Assembly (NCBI GenBank): GCA_013397435.1
Contig: VZRG01002095.1
Coordinates: 54,163-118,162, forward strand
DNA from: Erythrocercus mccallii
Taxonomy: Eukaryota; Chordata; Aves; Passeriformes; Dicruridae
Direction of reading: 5' to 3'
DNA: 64,000 nt
Both the position numbers and the translations under genes were made by a program. Numbering within the stretch: the stretch's first letter is position 1; every line of letters begins with the position of its first letter. Of the stretch, positions 1 to 13,361 are shown in pieces. The notes beneath the pieces were generated by a model, which was not told the DNA's origin, searched no databases, and saw only the letters and a list, made by a program, of their open reading frames with translations.

Positions 1-128
1 TGTGGAAATGTGGAAAATGATGCTTATGAACAAAGTCTGGACTTTACCTGGAGGAAGAGTGGTTGACTGAGCAGATTTTTTGTTTGAAAAAATAATTACT
101 CTTATTCTTGGTAATTAATGCCCAATAT

Positions 129-510
129 CCAAATTAAAATTACATTAAAAACTTCATTAGTTGGTTTCTTTCACATCTGCCACCAATAAGGGGGCGTATA
201 TCATAAAAAGAATGAAGAAAAACACAGAAAACCCATCTGTGTTTGTGTCTATGTTGTATATTTAAATATTAAATCCCAAAGAAGATACAGTAGGAATCAG
301 AAACAGTATAAAGACTGACAAATATAGAACAGTTTCTACTTGGGAACTGATTAAATAGGCTGAGATTATTTTTTTTAATCATGGAAAAAGGACAACTGAG
401 GGATGTGAAATACGAGTCACATAGAAAGGGACAGGAAATTAGCTTTGTGTCCAAGGTGGCAGATGTAAAAGAAACCAACTAATGAAGTTTTAAATGTAAT
501 TTTAATTTGG
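129..510. repeat. 56-bp near-perfect inverted repeat with 270-bp spacer
   Basis: Positions 129-184 and 455-510 are reverse complements with only two mismatches in 56 bases; the shared core includes ACTTCATTAGTTGG. Similarity stops abruptly at both ends of each arm, so this is not the edge of a longer visible repeat. A transcript would fold into a stem of about 56 bp with a 270-nt loop. It could be a foldback/MITE-like remnant, an inverted local duplication or a functional intronic RNA hairpin. No open frame or known element was recognised in the loop. Confidence 0.9.
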
Positions 511-3500
511 CTGTGGAACTGTGTGATATAAGATAGTCTTGGTTTTAAACCTGTCTGAATTTTTAAACAACGATTTAATGGAATCATAGAAGGAAAGTCC
601 AGTGATGTTACTGAGTATGTAAGACATGGCTCAAGAAATTCTTCAGCAGCCTTGAGGATTGAGACAGGTTTTGGCAAGTGTCACTATTGTTATGCTTGCA
701 TTTCCTGTGCATCTGCTCTCTGCCCCAACTGGAGACATCATGGTGGATTTAGTGGACCTTTTCACTTGAATCAGCATAAGCATTTTTAGGTGTTTGAATG
801 AGAATGTCAATTTGCTTAAATAAATTAAATTCACTGATACTGTTATAAAGAGTAAAAACCCAAACACTGGAGACCAAATTCATTAGAAAGACACACATGC
901 TAAGTAATTCAAACCTTTCTCCTGCAGCAAATACATAAAGGTTGGGCTCTGTTCATTACAGATTTTAAATAAATTCTATTTCCAAAGTATTTTTTCAGAA
1001 CTGCCCTTTTTAATACATCAATCACTGATTGATGACTGGTTAGGTTTTTAGTGAGGTTTTTTTATTATTATTGTAATCTCTGGAAATTAAAACTTTTCAG
1101 GCCCTCTCTAAGAAATTCTTGTGCACAGTAAAGGTATTTTCCTGAAGAGAGGTGTTTTCTCTTTCACTTGCCTTTAAAAAGTCACAATGTGCTGATATTA
1201 ACTCCCTGTCAGCAGCACATTTTAATTTTATCAGTTTGTTGTAGACTCCTTCTCACAGTTCTCCGCTATGCAGTTAATGCTATACGTAAAGGGTTTTAGA
1301 ATGTCTTTCTCCCCAGACAGTAAAATTTTGTATTATTAGCACGCAGCCTTGCAACACTACCTTAAAGCATGGGGATTTTAATGGAGGGAAACTATTTTTG
1401 CAAATTTCCAATGTACTTTTATCATTCTTGCACACTTCGAGCTAAGGTGTCCTTCTGTCCTTCCCTCCGTCCTGCCCTTTGTAACTCCCTTAACTTTTGC
1501 TTGAGATAAATGTGTTCAGTGTGGTGTCATTCCAAAAAAAAAGCAAAGGAAAAAAACCTCAAAGAAGCAACCCAAAGAAACAAAGATATTGAAGTGGCAT
1601 TTTCTGGTGGTGTTAGTGTCCCACGTTCAGTGTGCAGCTTTACTGCTGTTGATAGTTGCCTGGGTGAAGGTGAACAACTGTTCTGTGATCAGCTCTGGAG
1701 CATGAGGGTCTTGTTCTTGCTTTTCCTTTTTCTTGTTTTAAGGGAGTTTTGGAAGGTTGCTTGGCAACTAAGTTGGGAAACTTAGTGTCTCTCCGAGTTT
1801 CTGAATGTTGGGAAAGCCTATTAGGAACTCAGCACTTTATTCTTGCCCTGCTGTTAGACTTCTTGGTATGCATCTGTTATTGTTAGAGAGTGTGATGGCT
1901 GGCTGGGCCCTCAGTCATGTATAGACGTTCTTACCTTATTTCTGTTCAGGCCAAGAGAATGAGCTCCACAGAGAGAAGTTAATGGATCCCCATCTGGTTT
2001 TTCTGCCTTTTTCATAAGGAGATAATTTACCATGTCATTGATACTGCAGGGCAGAGACTGAAAAGAGGGTATAAGAGTTACTCACTATTAATCTTAAATG
2101 GTTAAAAAAAGTTAAAATAACAGGAAAGTGGTTTGTGAATCTAGGGAATTCTTTCCAAACATCAATTTTCAATCACATTTCTCTGCTACTTCTGTAAAGT
2201 TCTTGCTGGTGTTCTTTCAACTATGTACTTCCTTTGTACTGTGTAACAAACTTCTCTGAGAATCTTGAATTACAAAACTTTGGATTGCATATGTAGTTCT
2301 TAAAAATGAGGCTTAGTTCTCATGTGTGTGTATTTGGAGGAAAGATTATCGTACTTCAGTGGTTTCCTGAACTGTGTGGGTTTGGTTTTTTTTTGTTTTT
2401 TGTTTGAGTTTTGGTTTTAGGGTATTCTTTGCCTTTTTGGGGCCACAATGTAATTTCCTTTCATCAGAATTTAGTGGTGTAGCATAGCTCAAGGTTCTAT
2501 TGCACATTCCATGTAATATACTAATCTCTTTTTTCTTCTTCATGCTACAGCCTGATTTTCCGTTAAAAAAAAAAAATGGATCACATCCCCAAATCGAATT
2601 TTATAAAGCATTCACTTTTTCAACTGGTATTTTCTATCTCTTGTGAAGGCAGACTTCTCATACTGATGGGGCATGGTTGCTTTTTCTCTTTGGCTTTTTT
2701 TTATATCCAAAACATTAACTTTGCCATGTATTTAGAACCAGTATTTTCATTTTTGATGTTTTGAATGGGACCTACCATCCATCCACTTCCCAAGGTGATG
2801 GTTGAATCTTTTCACTTTAATTGTATGTTTATACTTCACTTGGTGGGTTTTTTTGGGATTGGTTTTTTTTTTGGAATATATCTGTTTGTTAGTCTAAAGT
2901 GATTTAGTAATGTTACTGCTTACCTTCACACCAGTGTTAGTTTACTGCATTTTTTGCAAATATGGGAGATGCAGGGTGTTTGAGAAGAACAGAAATTAAA
3001 AAAATATATAAAATCTGCTTTGTTGGAGAACTTAGGTGATGGAATGAAGTGAGGCAAACTAGTCTGATGAAAGCTTTAAAATATGATCAGTTTATCAAGC
3101 TAAATCTTTGAAAGAGTTCCAAGCTCTGTCATCTGAATGAATTTTTTTAAAAGATAGTTTTTAGCTCAACTGCATACCAGGGAGTTACAAGACTGAGTCT
3201 AGATGCCTTCTGCTTCATAAATACAGAATGCTAGAAGAGCAGCCTTTGGATTTGGTAATGTGTTGAACAGAAGTCCCAGAAATATCTCTCTTGTTTAATT
3301 TGTAGCCTTTGGCATGACAAAGGATTGGTATTGGAAAATTTGAGAAATCATGTCATCACATGGCTTTGGTGTAGGATGCTGCTTTTCAGCACTTTGAGTT
3401 GGCTTTTTTCTTTTTTTTGGCCTTCCTACTTACTGGTGACCACAGGAGGGGGAGAAGACTTTGAGGTTCTGCCAGAAATCAGATAACATACTCTGCTAAC

Positions 3501-4812
3501 CTTTAGCCATGTTCCGTTTCTTAGCTGAGAGCTTGACTTCACTGGGAGACTTTACTTCTAAAGATGGTGGCTTTCTTGGGACTGACTTGTATAAAACCGG
3601 TTGGCTTTGCATTTTGCAAGAAGTGGCTGGTTCGTCTGGAATGGGCCACCTGCGGTGTTTTTATAACCCAAATAACCCGTGCTCTGCAGTGCTGCTGCTT
3701 ACAGCTCTCGACTTTTTGGTTGGCACTGTTAAAAGTACAAATAGGTCCCACACAAGATTCAAGCTCGCACAACAAAAGTTACTTTAGGCACGGGCTCAAA
3801 ACGAGGTTCACTGTTAGCTGAGATAGGTGCTGCTTGGTTTTCTCCCAGCTGACTCTCCAATGATCCAGCTCTGACTGCTTTGAATGAGGAAAATCTCATC
3901 AGTATTTTACAGCCCTACAGAGTATGGTAACTTGAAAAGTTTTGATGGCCATGGCACTCCATCAAGCCTGTTGTATCCCTTTTCCCCCTCCACTTTTGGC
4001 AGTGCTATGTGAGTGATGGTAGGTAGATAGGCAATAGACAATAGTCTTAGGTCCTTCCTGGGAGGAACTTCACATGAGGTGCATTTAGGCCATCTGTGTA
4101 GAAAGCAAGAATATGGCCTCTTAGTGGTTTCAGGATGTCACGGCTCAGACTGTAACCTAAATGTGCCCTTCTTCTCATTGCCTCTTAGGAGAGACAGTGG
4201 TAACTTCTAGTGAGCAGACTATTACAGACAGAACAGGGGCACATGCAGGCATACCTAGACAGAGGTGCAACATGCCCATGGCTCTCTGCAGTTTTGCAAG
4301 CAGCCTCTGTGTGATTCTTGAAGTGGTCCTTATTTGGGAATTGGAAGTGGTTTTTTCTTCCAAAACAGCAAGAAGTGGGGAGAGTGTAAGGTTATCCTCC
4401 TTGGCAGAGAGAGAAGTCCTTCTCTTTTTTTAGTACTCTTGCCTCTTCTTCTTCCACCACATCAAGATGAACCTTCTTGTCCTTCCAGGGTCATGTCTGC
4501 ACTTGGCATCTTCCTGTTTTCTAACTTTTCCAGTGTTTCATTTCTATCTTTAAAACCTACACATTGAGAAGTGCAGTTAATTACCTTTCTTCATTAGTGG
4601 TCTGTATGTGCTGTACAGCCAGGTTCAAAAGTTGAAAATAGTTTTAATGATTGAGCCTTTCTCTGCAGAAGTTTATTTAGCAGGTTTCAAATTGAAAACT
4701 TTCTGTCAGCTGGAGCAATAATTCATGTGTTTACCCTTGCACACACAAAACGTGAAGGGAAATTTTTGTTGTCCTGTTCCAGCTGAAAATGAAGTGTTCC
4801 AGTATGAACAGC

Positions 4813-4970
4813 TCACAGAGTCACAGAATATGCTGAGTTGGGAAGGGACCTGCAAGGATCATTGAGTCCAACTCCTAGCGCTGCACAGGCCATCCCCAAG
4901 AGTCGCACCATGTGCCTGAGAGCATTGTCCAAACACGCCTTGAACTCTGTCAGGCTTGGTGCTGACTCAC
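4813..4970 (-). mobile_element. CR1 LINE fragment (3' end, antisense)
   Basis: The segment starts with the CACAGA(A/G)TCACAGAAT-type repeat and continues through GGGAAGGGACC and GAGTCCAACTCC, then the CATTGTCCAAACACGCC-like block. This is the reverse complement of the conserved CR1 3' end, so the element lies on the minus strand. It is 5'-truncated, as is usual for CR1, and diverged. The right boundary is approximate. Confidence 0.88.
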
Positions 4971-7900
4971 CAGTAATTTGTTAATCTGCACCTTCTAACC
5001 CATGGACCTTGTTTAGCCTGGTTTGTCTTTCTTTTTGAGAACAGTCATAGCACGCCATTGTTCATAAATGTACTCCTAGAGGCATTAATTTAAATCTTAG
5101 GTGCTTTTAGCAGGCTAATTTAGGTTTCTGTGCTGCTCCAAGTCCACTCTTTCACCAGTTTTGATAACAGTATCCTTAACACAGCCACAAACTGTTTATT
5201 TAGGCTGTTGGTGATTGCTTGTTTTAGAACAACCCACTTTGGGTATCAGAAGACGTGTTTGGACTTCAGGCTGAAGTTTAAGATACACTTTACATAAGAT
5301 AAAATAGTGTTTGACTCTGGTTCATCAGTATATTCCTAACTTAAATGGGAACATTCCAGGAATATTATGTTTTGGATAAAGTTGTTTAAGGTGTTCCCTT
5401 CACCAGTGCAACATTTGGAGTAGGCAGAAACAATTACAGATTTTGGACATAAATCCTCACTTACGTCTGAAAGTGCTTTTAAACATAAGAGTTTTCATAG
5501 CTTTTCCTTCATAAGCCCCCTGATGTTAATTATGTAAAATTCATTAAATTTACACATGGGATTAGTTTGACCTCTTAAGTTTTTAGGATGTTGCTCAGGA
5601 ATCACATGAGGTTCTCATTAAGAGAACAAAAAAGAGATCAGCCAGCATTATTTTATCAATCAGGTATGCTAAAAACAACAAAACACAGCCTTTCAGTGTC
5701 ATTCACCAAGGACAGCTGGAACACAAATTAATTTTTCTTAATAGCTAAAACTCAGGATGTTCTTGGTGGTATCACAATGAAAAAATAATTTGTGTAGCTT
5801 CTTTTTGAAGCAATAAATTCTCTCTCTTTACTAGGGAAACTAATAACATAGTAGTCTGGCTTTGAGGGTGGTAGAAAAACTTAAATCATGAGACTAGCAA
5901 CTCCCTTTGGAGACAATGCCTGCTCTAATGCTGGATGAGCTGTCCCTATAGAATTGGCAAGTGAGGGGACTGTGCACATGGTAATTACTCAGAGAAGATC
6001 TCAGCGGCAGCAAGTAGGCAAGCAGATGCACTTTTACTAATATTTGAATTTCTATTTCTATGCAGGTGTTCCTGCACTTCCAGGAACTCAGCAAGGTTTA
6101 CTTGGTAGTGCAGGCTTCATTATTACTTTTTAAAATGCTTTCCATTAAATGTAGGTCTGTTGGCCATGATGTTCATTGATGCACTGGTTTTGTATTACAT
6201 GGTTAAAAATGCTATGGACAAAGTTTAATAATTAAATCCATTATTAATGTCTCCTTAAGAAGACAAGAGGAAGGCCATGCATGTTGATTCAGTGCTACAG
6301 ATGTGGGCTCTGAGAGAAAATAGATTAAAATATGAATGCTGCCCTCTAAACAAATACGCCCCAAAAACCTCAGTCTTTAGAATACTGCAGAATTTGAAAG
6401 CTAATAACCAAAACAACAGGAGAAGATTTAATCTTTTAATCAGCTGCTCACTGTGTGTGTAGGAGTGATTTCCATAAGCTTTGTTGCCTCCATAAATGAC
6501 AACTGATCCTTTACCAGATCACACTGCAGGTAAAATGTGATCAGTACAAAGCCAGCTTGGCCTGGTTCATCCGCAGCTCTCCAAGGATAGAGCTCCCCAT
6601 GGACAGCCCTCAAGGATTATGTAAAGTTGACTGTATCAAGACTCAAGACATCACAGATGATGCACTTTTTGGTGCATTTAGAAGATGTTTTAGCTGACAC
6701 AAATGGCAGGTCACATATCGGAAGAATCTGGCCACCAGAAGTAGGAATACTTTTGGAGATTTGCCTTAAGCAAGGAGTATGCTGGGAGTTGACAGAGAGG
6801 AAAAGATAAACTATAAACCCAAAATTTAATTGCCAGTGTGCCAGCCTCAAAAGCTGAGATTATGGAAGACAAAGGCACAGTGGGTAGCTTATAATAGGAA
6901 GATGCACAGATCCCATCCCCAAGTACCAGCTATGACATGTTTGACTGAATCAAAATTCTTTCCTGTGTTTATGTAGAACTTAAGATGAAATTCCACCCTC
7001 AAATGTTTGTAAAATTTTGACTTATCAGAAATGTTTATGAAGTTCAGAAATACAAGAATTTGTGCAATTGCATCCTGTGTATTAACTTGAATATAACGTT
7101 CAGGAAACAAATTCTATCCATCTGTTGGAATCAAAACCTGTGTGTAATAGTGGTGGCTAGAAAGCAGGAGAATTTGGGGTTTAAATTCATTGCCAACAAG
7201 CTGATCTGTTTTCTGCCAGCTAAAATATAAATTTCTTTGACAGTAACATGTTATTTACACAGAAGAATAGGGCAGTGTTTAGTAATTACAGTGTTTCTTT
7301 TACTATGGGACTTTTTCTAAAATGATATTGATAAGTTTAATCATAAGAACAGGTCTTCCTTCCAGGAACTTTAGTCCTTTTCAGCCATTCCAAAGGCTTC
7401 AGAAACATACATCATTACAGTAAGAGTGACTTTTTCATTGAAGATCACAGAGGGAGTAGGCAGTTCATTTAATTAATTGATCACTTTGAAAATCGAATTG
7501 AAAACAGTCATGCAGGTCATTAAGATGAATCTCTTGTTCTTCACAAAGTAGCTGTGAGTTGACCTTTAAAGGTGTTGCCCTTGTAGTCTTGCCAGCTCTG
7601 GTGTCTTTACCCTGATGCTTAAGAGTGTGTTGTGACATTTTCGGACAAAACACAAAGATTTGTAGGTGACTTTGTCAGTTGTGTAATTTTGACTGAAGTT
7701 CTACATCAACTTGGTTCATTATCCAAATCTTGTCATCAGTTTTTAAAGTTTGGAGCTGAGATTAACCAATCTCCATCCAATTAACTGTCCACAGGAGAGG
7801 TATTATGGATTTTTATTTATGAGACATTAATTGTCATGTTGCATTTGAAATTTTTTAGTGCTCATTGAGATTTTGAGGAAATGTGCTTTGATTTTTATGT

Positions 7901-9666
7901 TGGTAAATTTTTAGCAAGTATTGTCAGTTGCTCTATATTAAGTAGTGCTTGTTCTGCTAATAGTTTTCCAACATCTGTTTCCTAATGAGGAAAAATATGA
8001 GCAAAATAAACCACCTCTTTGGAAAACATTGAATTTTTAGAATAACCAAAAGCTAATGCAATAAACATTAACATGAACTGCTTTGATTTCATAATCACTA
8101 GCTTGTATCTGTCTTATTTGTGTAACAAATGCAATAAATTAATGTTGCAGTTGTTGCTCATCTTGAAGTGAGGTGGAAAAAGAGGAATGATTCACAATAA
8201 AATAGCTGTCAGGTTCTTAAGTCATCTGTCATTGAAAACTGGGGGTTTGGGAAGATGATGAGAATCTGCAGAAGTTGTGCATCAAAATTGTTTGGTACTT
8301 GCTGTAAAGGGGTATTGGTATCCTGCCTTAAATACAAAAATCTGGATGGTTATAAATGGTGCCCTTTAATAAGTAGAAATGCTGTTTAAGGGCCTCTGCA
8401 AACCTTAGTGGTTACAGAAGCAAGAGATTGTCTTTTTCCCAGTGTTCTGACAGAATTGAGGCCAAATGTGTGAGCTTTCCATGTTCTTTGCTTCTTGTTG
8501 TTTCTCTTGGAAAATAAGGTAATTTGCTCATAATTCATTAATGTTGATCTTGTTTAAACTAAACAGTAATACAGGAGAAACTTAATTTTAAAAGTTAAGC
8601 CATGTGTTCCTGATACAGTTGAAGCAATGAAGTTGTGGGAGCCAAGTACACAGGAGGTCTGTGACCACATACTGGTGATTTCTTCAATAAATGCTCGTTT
8701 GGTTTGCATTGGGTCTGCCATCCAAAATAAGCAAACCAGTGACTACCCTCAAATTCAGCATGACTTAACTATAAAAGGTGAATCAAACATTTTTAAGATA
8801 ATATTTGTAGAGCTCCAAGCTGTGAGAATCTAGGATTGATTTCAGTTGCATAGAAGCTAAGCTGCAATCAGTGGTACTTAGTGGAGGTAAAGGCAGAGCA
8901 GAAATCAAAGCAGCCCTACTGCTACTGTGGGTAGCCAAAGCCAGCTGGAGCAAACCCCTGTGTTGCACATGAAGCTTCTGAACCTGTCCAGTCTGATTTA
9001 CATCTCCAGAGAGGGAATATCTCCTGAAGGGTATGCTTCCTCATTCACCTACCAGGCAGTTCCTTGTGGAAAATAAATAGCTCTTTGTTACTCTGGTCAT
9101 ATAATATTCTGTAAGTGCTTAACCTAGGCTTCTTCAAAGGCCTGTAAACAGGAGCCTGTGAATTTTGATGGACTCTTTAGTTCCATTAACTCTTTTTCTT
9201 TGAAAAAATGTCCCTGGACTCCTAATGGGTAACAAAAGGTTTCCTCCTGCAAGTGTCTTGAACTCTTTTTTTAAATTTTATATTCACATGTCAGAATTGA
9301 AAATGCAATTGCAAAGACGTATGTCTATTCTGTCCCAAATTACTTGTTCAGCATTAATGACAAGAAGTTGAGTAGGTTTGGAAGACTTATATTTTCAGGA
9401 TCTATTCCAGAAATCTGCTATGAAGTGTCAATAGTATGCAAACTGGCACCTCTGTTTTCAGATTTTCTTCTGTTCAGCCAGGCCTACCTAAAATAGTAAG
9501 GAAAAAAGACACTTATTTTCACCATGGTGAAGATACTGTTAGGCTAGAGCTCTGGGCCATTACCAAAAAAAAAAAAAAGTGTAAACCCTTTAAAGTCTTC
9601 AGTCCCTTTAACTTTTTTGACTTGTGTCTTTTAGTGACCTTATATATTCTGTGGAGTTCCATGGTC

Positions 9667-10085
9667 GTAGAATCATAGAATCACCTGGGTTGAAACGGAC
9701 TTTAAAAATCACCAAGTTTGAACTCCTCTGCTGTGAGCTTGGGACACCTTCAACTAGAACATGTTCTTCAGAACCCCATCCAAGCTGGCCTTGAACACCT
9801 CCAGGGATGGGGCATGCCCAACTGCTCTGGGCAACCTATTCCAGTGCCTCACCACACTCACAGCGAAGAATTTCTTAATATATAATCTAAGCCTGCTCTC
9901 ATTCAGTTAGAATCCATTCCCCATGGTTCTGTCACTGCAGGCTCTTTTAAAGTCTTGTAAAGTCTCTTTCTTGCAGGCTCCCTTTAGGTACTGGAAGGCT
10001 GCAATCTTTTTGAGGCTGAACAATCCCAGTTCTCTTAGCCTATCCTCATAAGATGATCTGGTAGGGACACAGCAGGTCCTCCCAT
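9667..10085 (-). mobile_element. CR1 LINE fragment (3' part, antisense)
   Basis: It begins with AGAATCATAGAATC and then follows the CR1 order on the minus strand: GGCCTTGAACACCTCCAGGG, the block around CTGGGCAACCTATTCCAG, the block around GTACTGGAAGGCTGCAAT, and AGGCTGAACAATCCCAG. About 420 bp of the 3' part of the element survive, with substitutions and small deletions. It is a dead insertion in a THADA intron. Confidence 0.93.
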
Positions 10086-13000
10086 CATCATTTCATTCTC
10101 CTTGATTAAATTAGAGTTATGTTTTTCCTGCATCTTGTTCTTCCTAAGTAGTAATTGGAAGTAGTAATCCTTTCTGTTCCTGCCTGTTGCAGGAGTCTTC
10201 CTTCCCTCTACCTGGCAGATCCAGCCTGTGACAGTGCTTGAGTTTCACATGTTACTCAGGGCAGACAGCCTTTGACTTCTCTTTGGTCAGATGTGTTGAA
10301 ACATTCTGCAGTATTTGTTGTTAGTGAAACTTAATGCAGCAGTTGCCTGTCACCTGGTTTTTATTTCTACCAGTCAAGCTCCAAGTGAGAGCATTTATGA
10401 AGCAGTACTAGAAAGTGTGGGGCAAGCTCCTAAGTGCAGTAAGATTCCAGGAGCAGGCTGGCTATAAGTTCTGTATCCAAACACAAAGCAACAAATTGAA
10501 CTTCTGAAAATTATGGTTTAAGGCATCTGGACATGGTATGTCAGGTGATCATTTGGTCTTTGATGCCAGCTCTTTGACTTCCAGATGTACTGTTGTTGCA
10601 CTAAATTACTGACTGGCATAGACAAAGCATTGCTTTAATCAGGTATGGATCTGTGCCCTGGCATCACTAGCCTGCTATTAGAATAGATGTATAATAAGTA
10701 TGAATGTTGTTTTGATAGTTATTTTATATTTCTGGGTGGCTATACCCTTAGATGTGAGAGTCCTAACCACCTCTAGCTCTACCCCATTCAGAGTCATGTA
10801 CAGTTTATCATCTGGAGTGAGCATATGATGTGTTTGTTTCCATTATTAACCAGATTGGAAGGGAAATGAAATAATTTTTGGGTTTTGGACAGAAAAAAGG
10901 AATGCTGTTCCACAGGTCTGGAGCTCCCACCTTTTGCTACTGCTGTGACTTTCTTGTTTGGAGACAGATTTCCTCAAATCTTGTTTATGGGAACACCACT
11001 TTATTGGTATTGGTGCTAAAAAGGAAACATCTTGTACTATTCCCACTCTTGTTGCTGAAGTTCTGCACGAACAGGTCATGTTAAATGCTGTGCAGTGCAT
11101 CATTTGAAATGTTCAGCATTGTGATTTTTGGCTGTCAGGTCTGTTACATAAATCACAGTTTGATTGTCTTCAAGACTGAACTTTCTGCTACAGTCTGAAC
11201 AACACTGAAGTTTCTTGGTTTTGGAAAACTGAATTTCCTGTTGTGTCCGTCTGGCACATATGGATGAGAATTCACTAGCATCACCAGAGCAACAGAACCA
11301 GCCAAGGACAAACGTTTGGCATGTTTTATGTTGGAAAAGGCTCATTTCAAAATCAAAACACACATATGCACATACTTAAAATGAAGTGGTAAGTGCTTAA
11401 AAGCTGGACTAGAATAAAAAAACATGCCAGTGTTGTTGTTGCCTCTTCTTCAGTAGAAGTTGCATCAGCCATGTTTTGCCCAGGGCACAGTTTCTACGTT
11501 GGAAATTTTCTTTCCACTGAAAACACAGAATGATAAGCAAGTCTTCCATTTTTTGAGGGAGCTGAAGTCCGGTAGACCCTTGAGGTTCCTCATATTGGCT
11601 GAAAACTTTCATGGCTGCTTTCATCCATTTGTGAGAGACCTCTTGTGGTTTGTTTTTCTTCTGAGCCTTTGACTGATCAGTCCTCTGTTTTCTCATGGAT
11701 TGAGCTCCCAACTCTATGAGTATTCCTTCGTGGTGTTTTCACATACATTTGAGAAGAACAACTCAGGCAGCAACTGGATGCTCAAGATACAGGAAAGGTC
11801 TTTGCTTAACCAGAGTGGATTGAAATAAAGTCTGCCTAATATGACTCTTCAAAAATAGGCCATATTAAAATTGCTTTGGCTTCTTAAGGCTTTGGTTCTT
11901 GTTGATGTGCATCGTCTCAGCAGGCAATGTTGAGCTCTTGTGCTTTAAGGCAAGTGGTAGGAGGCAAGCATGAAGAAGTTTGGGGAGGTATGAGCCTAGT
12001 AAGAAAGTCTTCACTAGTAAGGAAGTGTCCAAAAGGTCTCTTTTTATGCAAAAGGAGAAAAAAACCTCTTCTAAAGAGAGATCCTGGTGGCACATATTCT
12101 GCTGTGTGTTATGTGGATGCCTAATATTGTAGGCCATAAAAGAAGACATAAGTATTTTAGTCTTGCAGAGTTTATTACTGAAGGTGAGAACAATGTTTCT
12201 GGTTAAAGTTGTCTTTTTTAATAGGTTCATAGGCTAACTCTCCATAGGCAAATACAGTGCCCAAACTATGTAAGAACCTCCCACCTTTCATTTTTATGTC
12301 ATGGTCACATATCTTACTTGAAAAAGCTCTTTTTCCTTGAATTTTAAAGATGTTAGAGTTCAGAATGTTTGTTGGAACATTTTTAATTAACAATTTTTGA
12401 AAGAGTTTCAAACATCAAGATAAGCATACAAAGAAAGTGCCAGATAAAATAAAAATGAAATACTGAATAGAATTAGTCATACTTCAAGCTTGTACTGTTT
12501 GATTTTGAAAGTTTTTGTTTTAGTACAAGTCCCATTGGGCTCTTCAGCATAATTTTCTATATTTTGAACTAGATTTCCTGTTTGTTCACATTTTAAGTTA
12601 TATTTTAAAAGAGTTTTCATGGCTAAATATGTTTCAGTGATAGTAATATAAAGAAAAATGAAGTTGTTAACCTAATTTTGTTTTTCTAATTGGAGAGAAA
12701 ATAGATTCAATAAATTGAAAAGGTAGAGCAGAAAGTAGCTTATGACCAATTTCCATTATATACACAAAATCCCAAATATTCTTGTTTGGAAAAAGAAATA
12801 CCTAATTTTAAAAACATGAACACTTCTGGTCTTCATCAGAACAGTGAGAGAGCTCTGACCATTATAATGGTGTAACGGGTACCTTGCAAGGCAAGTTTCT
12901 CTTTTATGAGCTGTAACAGTAAGAACTGAAGACTTTTTTTGTTGCATTTAGTTACACGCCATGTCTATAGACAAAACAAAGATGTAGTAGGTTCTACAAG

Positions 13001-13275
13001 GAGTTGGTTCCTCTAGTAAGGATGAAATGTATCAACTGCCATTGAGTGGAAGGACTGGAGGAGGAAGGTGTTGCCAATTCTGCAGGGTAGACTGTCATTC
13101 AGAATGGACCAAGAAGTAAAGCTTAGATAACTTGGCCTTATTATTTTATATATGCAGTCTAATTTGACCAATGGACTAATTCAAATAGACATGCCAAACT
13201 AGTTTGTTGTACTGCTGCTTCTGAGCATAAGGTTATAAGGATTTAAGCTTCAAAAACTTGATTTATTTCTTTTAG

Positions 13276-13361
13276 GCTAAATCCTTGTTTGGTGACCAGA
13301 GCTGCCTATCTTGATGTCCTTGTGATGTTGAGTACTCACCTGGAGAAGTTTCAAAAACAAG
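13276..13361 (+). CDS. THADA: THADA coding exon A (86 nt)
   Basis: The acceptor is TTATTTCTTTTAG and the donor AAG|GTAAGTC. The first base completes a codon from the previous exon; the frame then reads 28 codons beginning LNPCLVTRAAYLDVL and ending HLEKFQKQ, leaving one base (G). The sequence is an amphipathic helix pair of the kind found in HEAT/ARM repeats. The leftover G pairs with the GA that opens the exon at 24273, giving Gly, so the two can join directly. Assignment rests on frame continuity with the clearer downstream THADA exons. Confidence 0.85.

Larger units (their letters stand above)
1..13275 (+). other. THADA: THADA intron (upstream edge of window), no exon found
   Basis: AT-rich sequence ending in a pyrimidine tract and AG at 13274-13275. 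The next exon enters needing two bases from the preceding exon. I looked for acceptor-plus-donor pairs giving an open segment that leaves two bases and found none convincing. Two with open frames (about 10374-10438 and 11919-11985) leave one base and were rejected. The stretch contains a 56-bp inverted repeat, two CR1 fragments, an A tract near 9566 and clusters of short open frames at 3.5-3.8 kb and 10.8-12.2 kb that I cannot assign. An unrecognised small THADA exon here remains possible. Confidence 0.7.

Noticed and set aside
10374..10438. Possible THADA exon after TTTTTATTTCTACCAG with a donor-like GTAAGA (frame reads QAPSESIYEAVLESVGQ)
   Set aside because: Only one frame is open and it leaves one base, whereas exon 13276 needs two from its predecessor. 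Not joinable without a frameshift.
11919..11985. Possible exon between CATCGTCTCAG and GGAG|GTATGA
   Set aside because: The open frame leaves one base, incompatible with the phase of the next exon. No THADA-like sequence.
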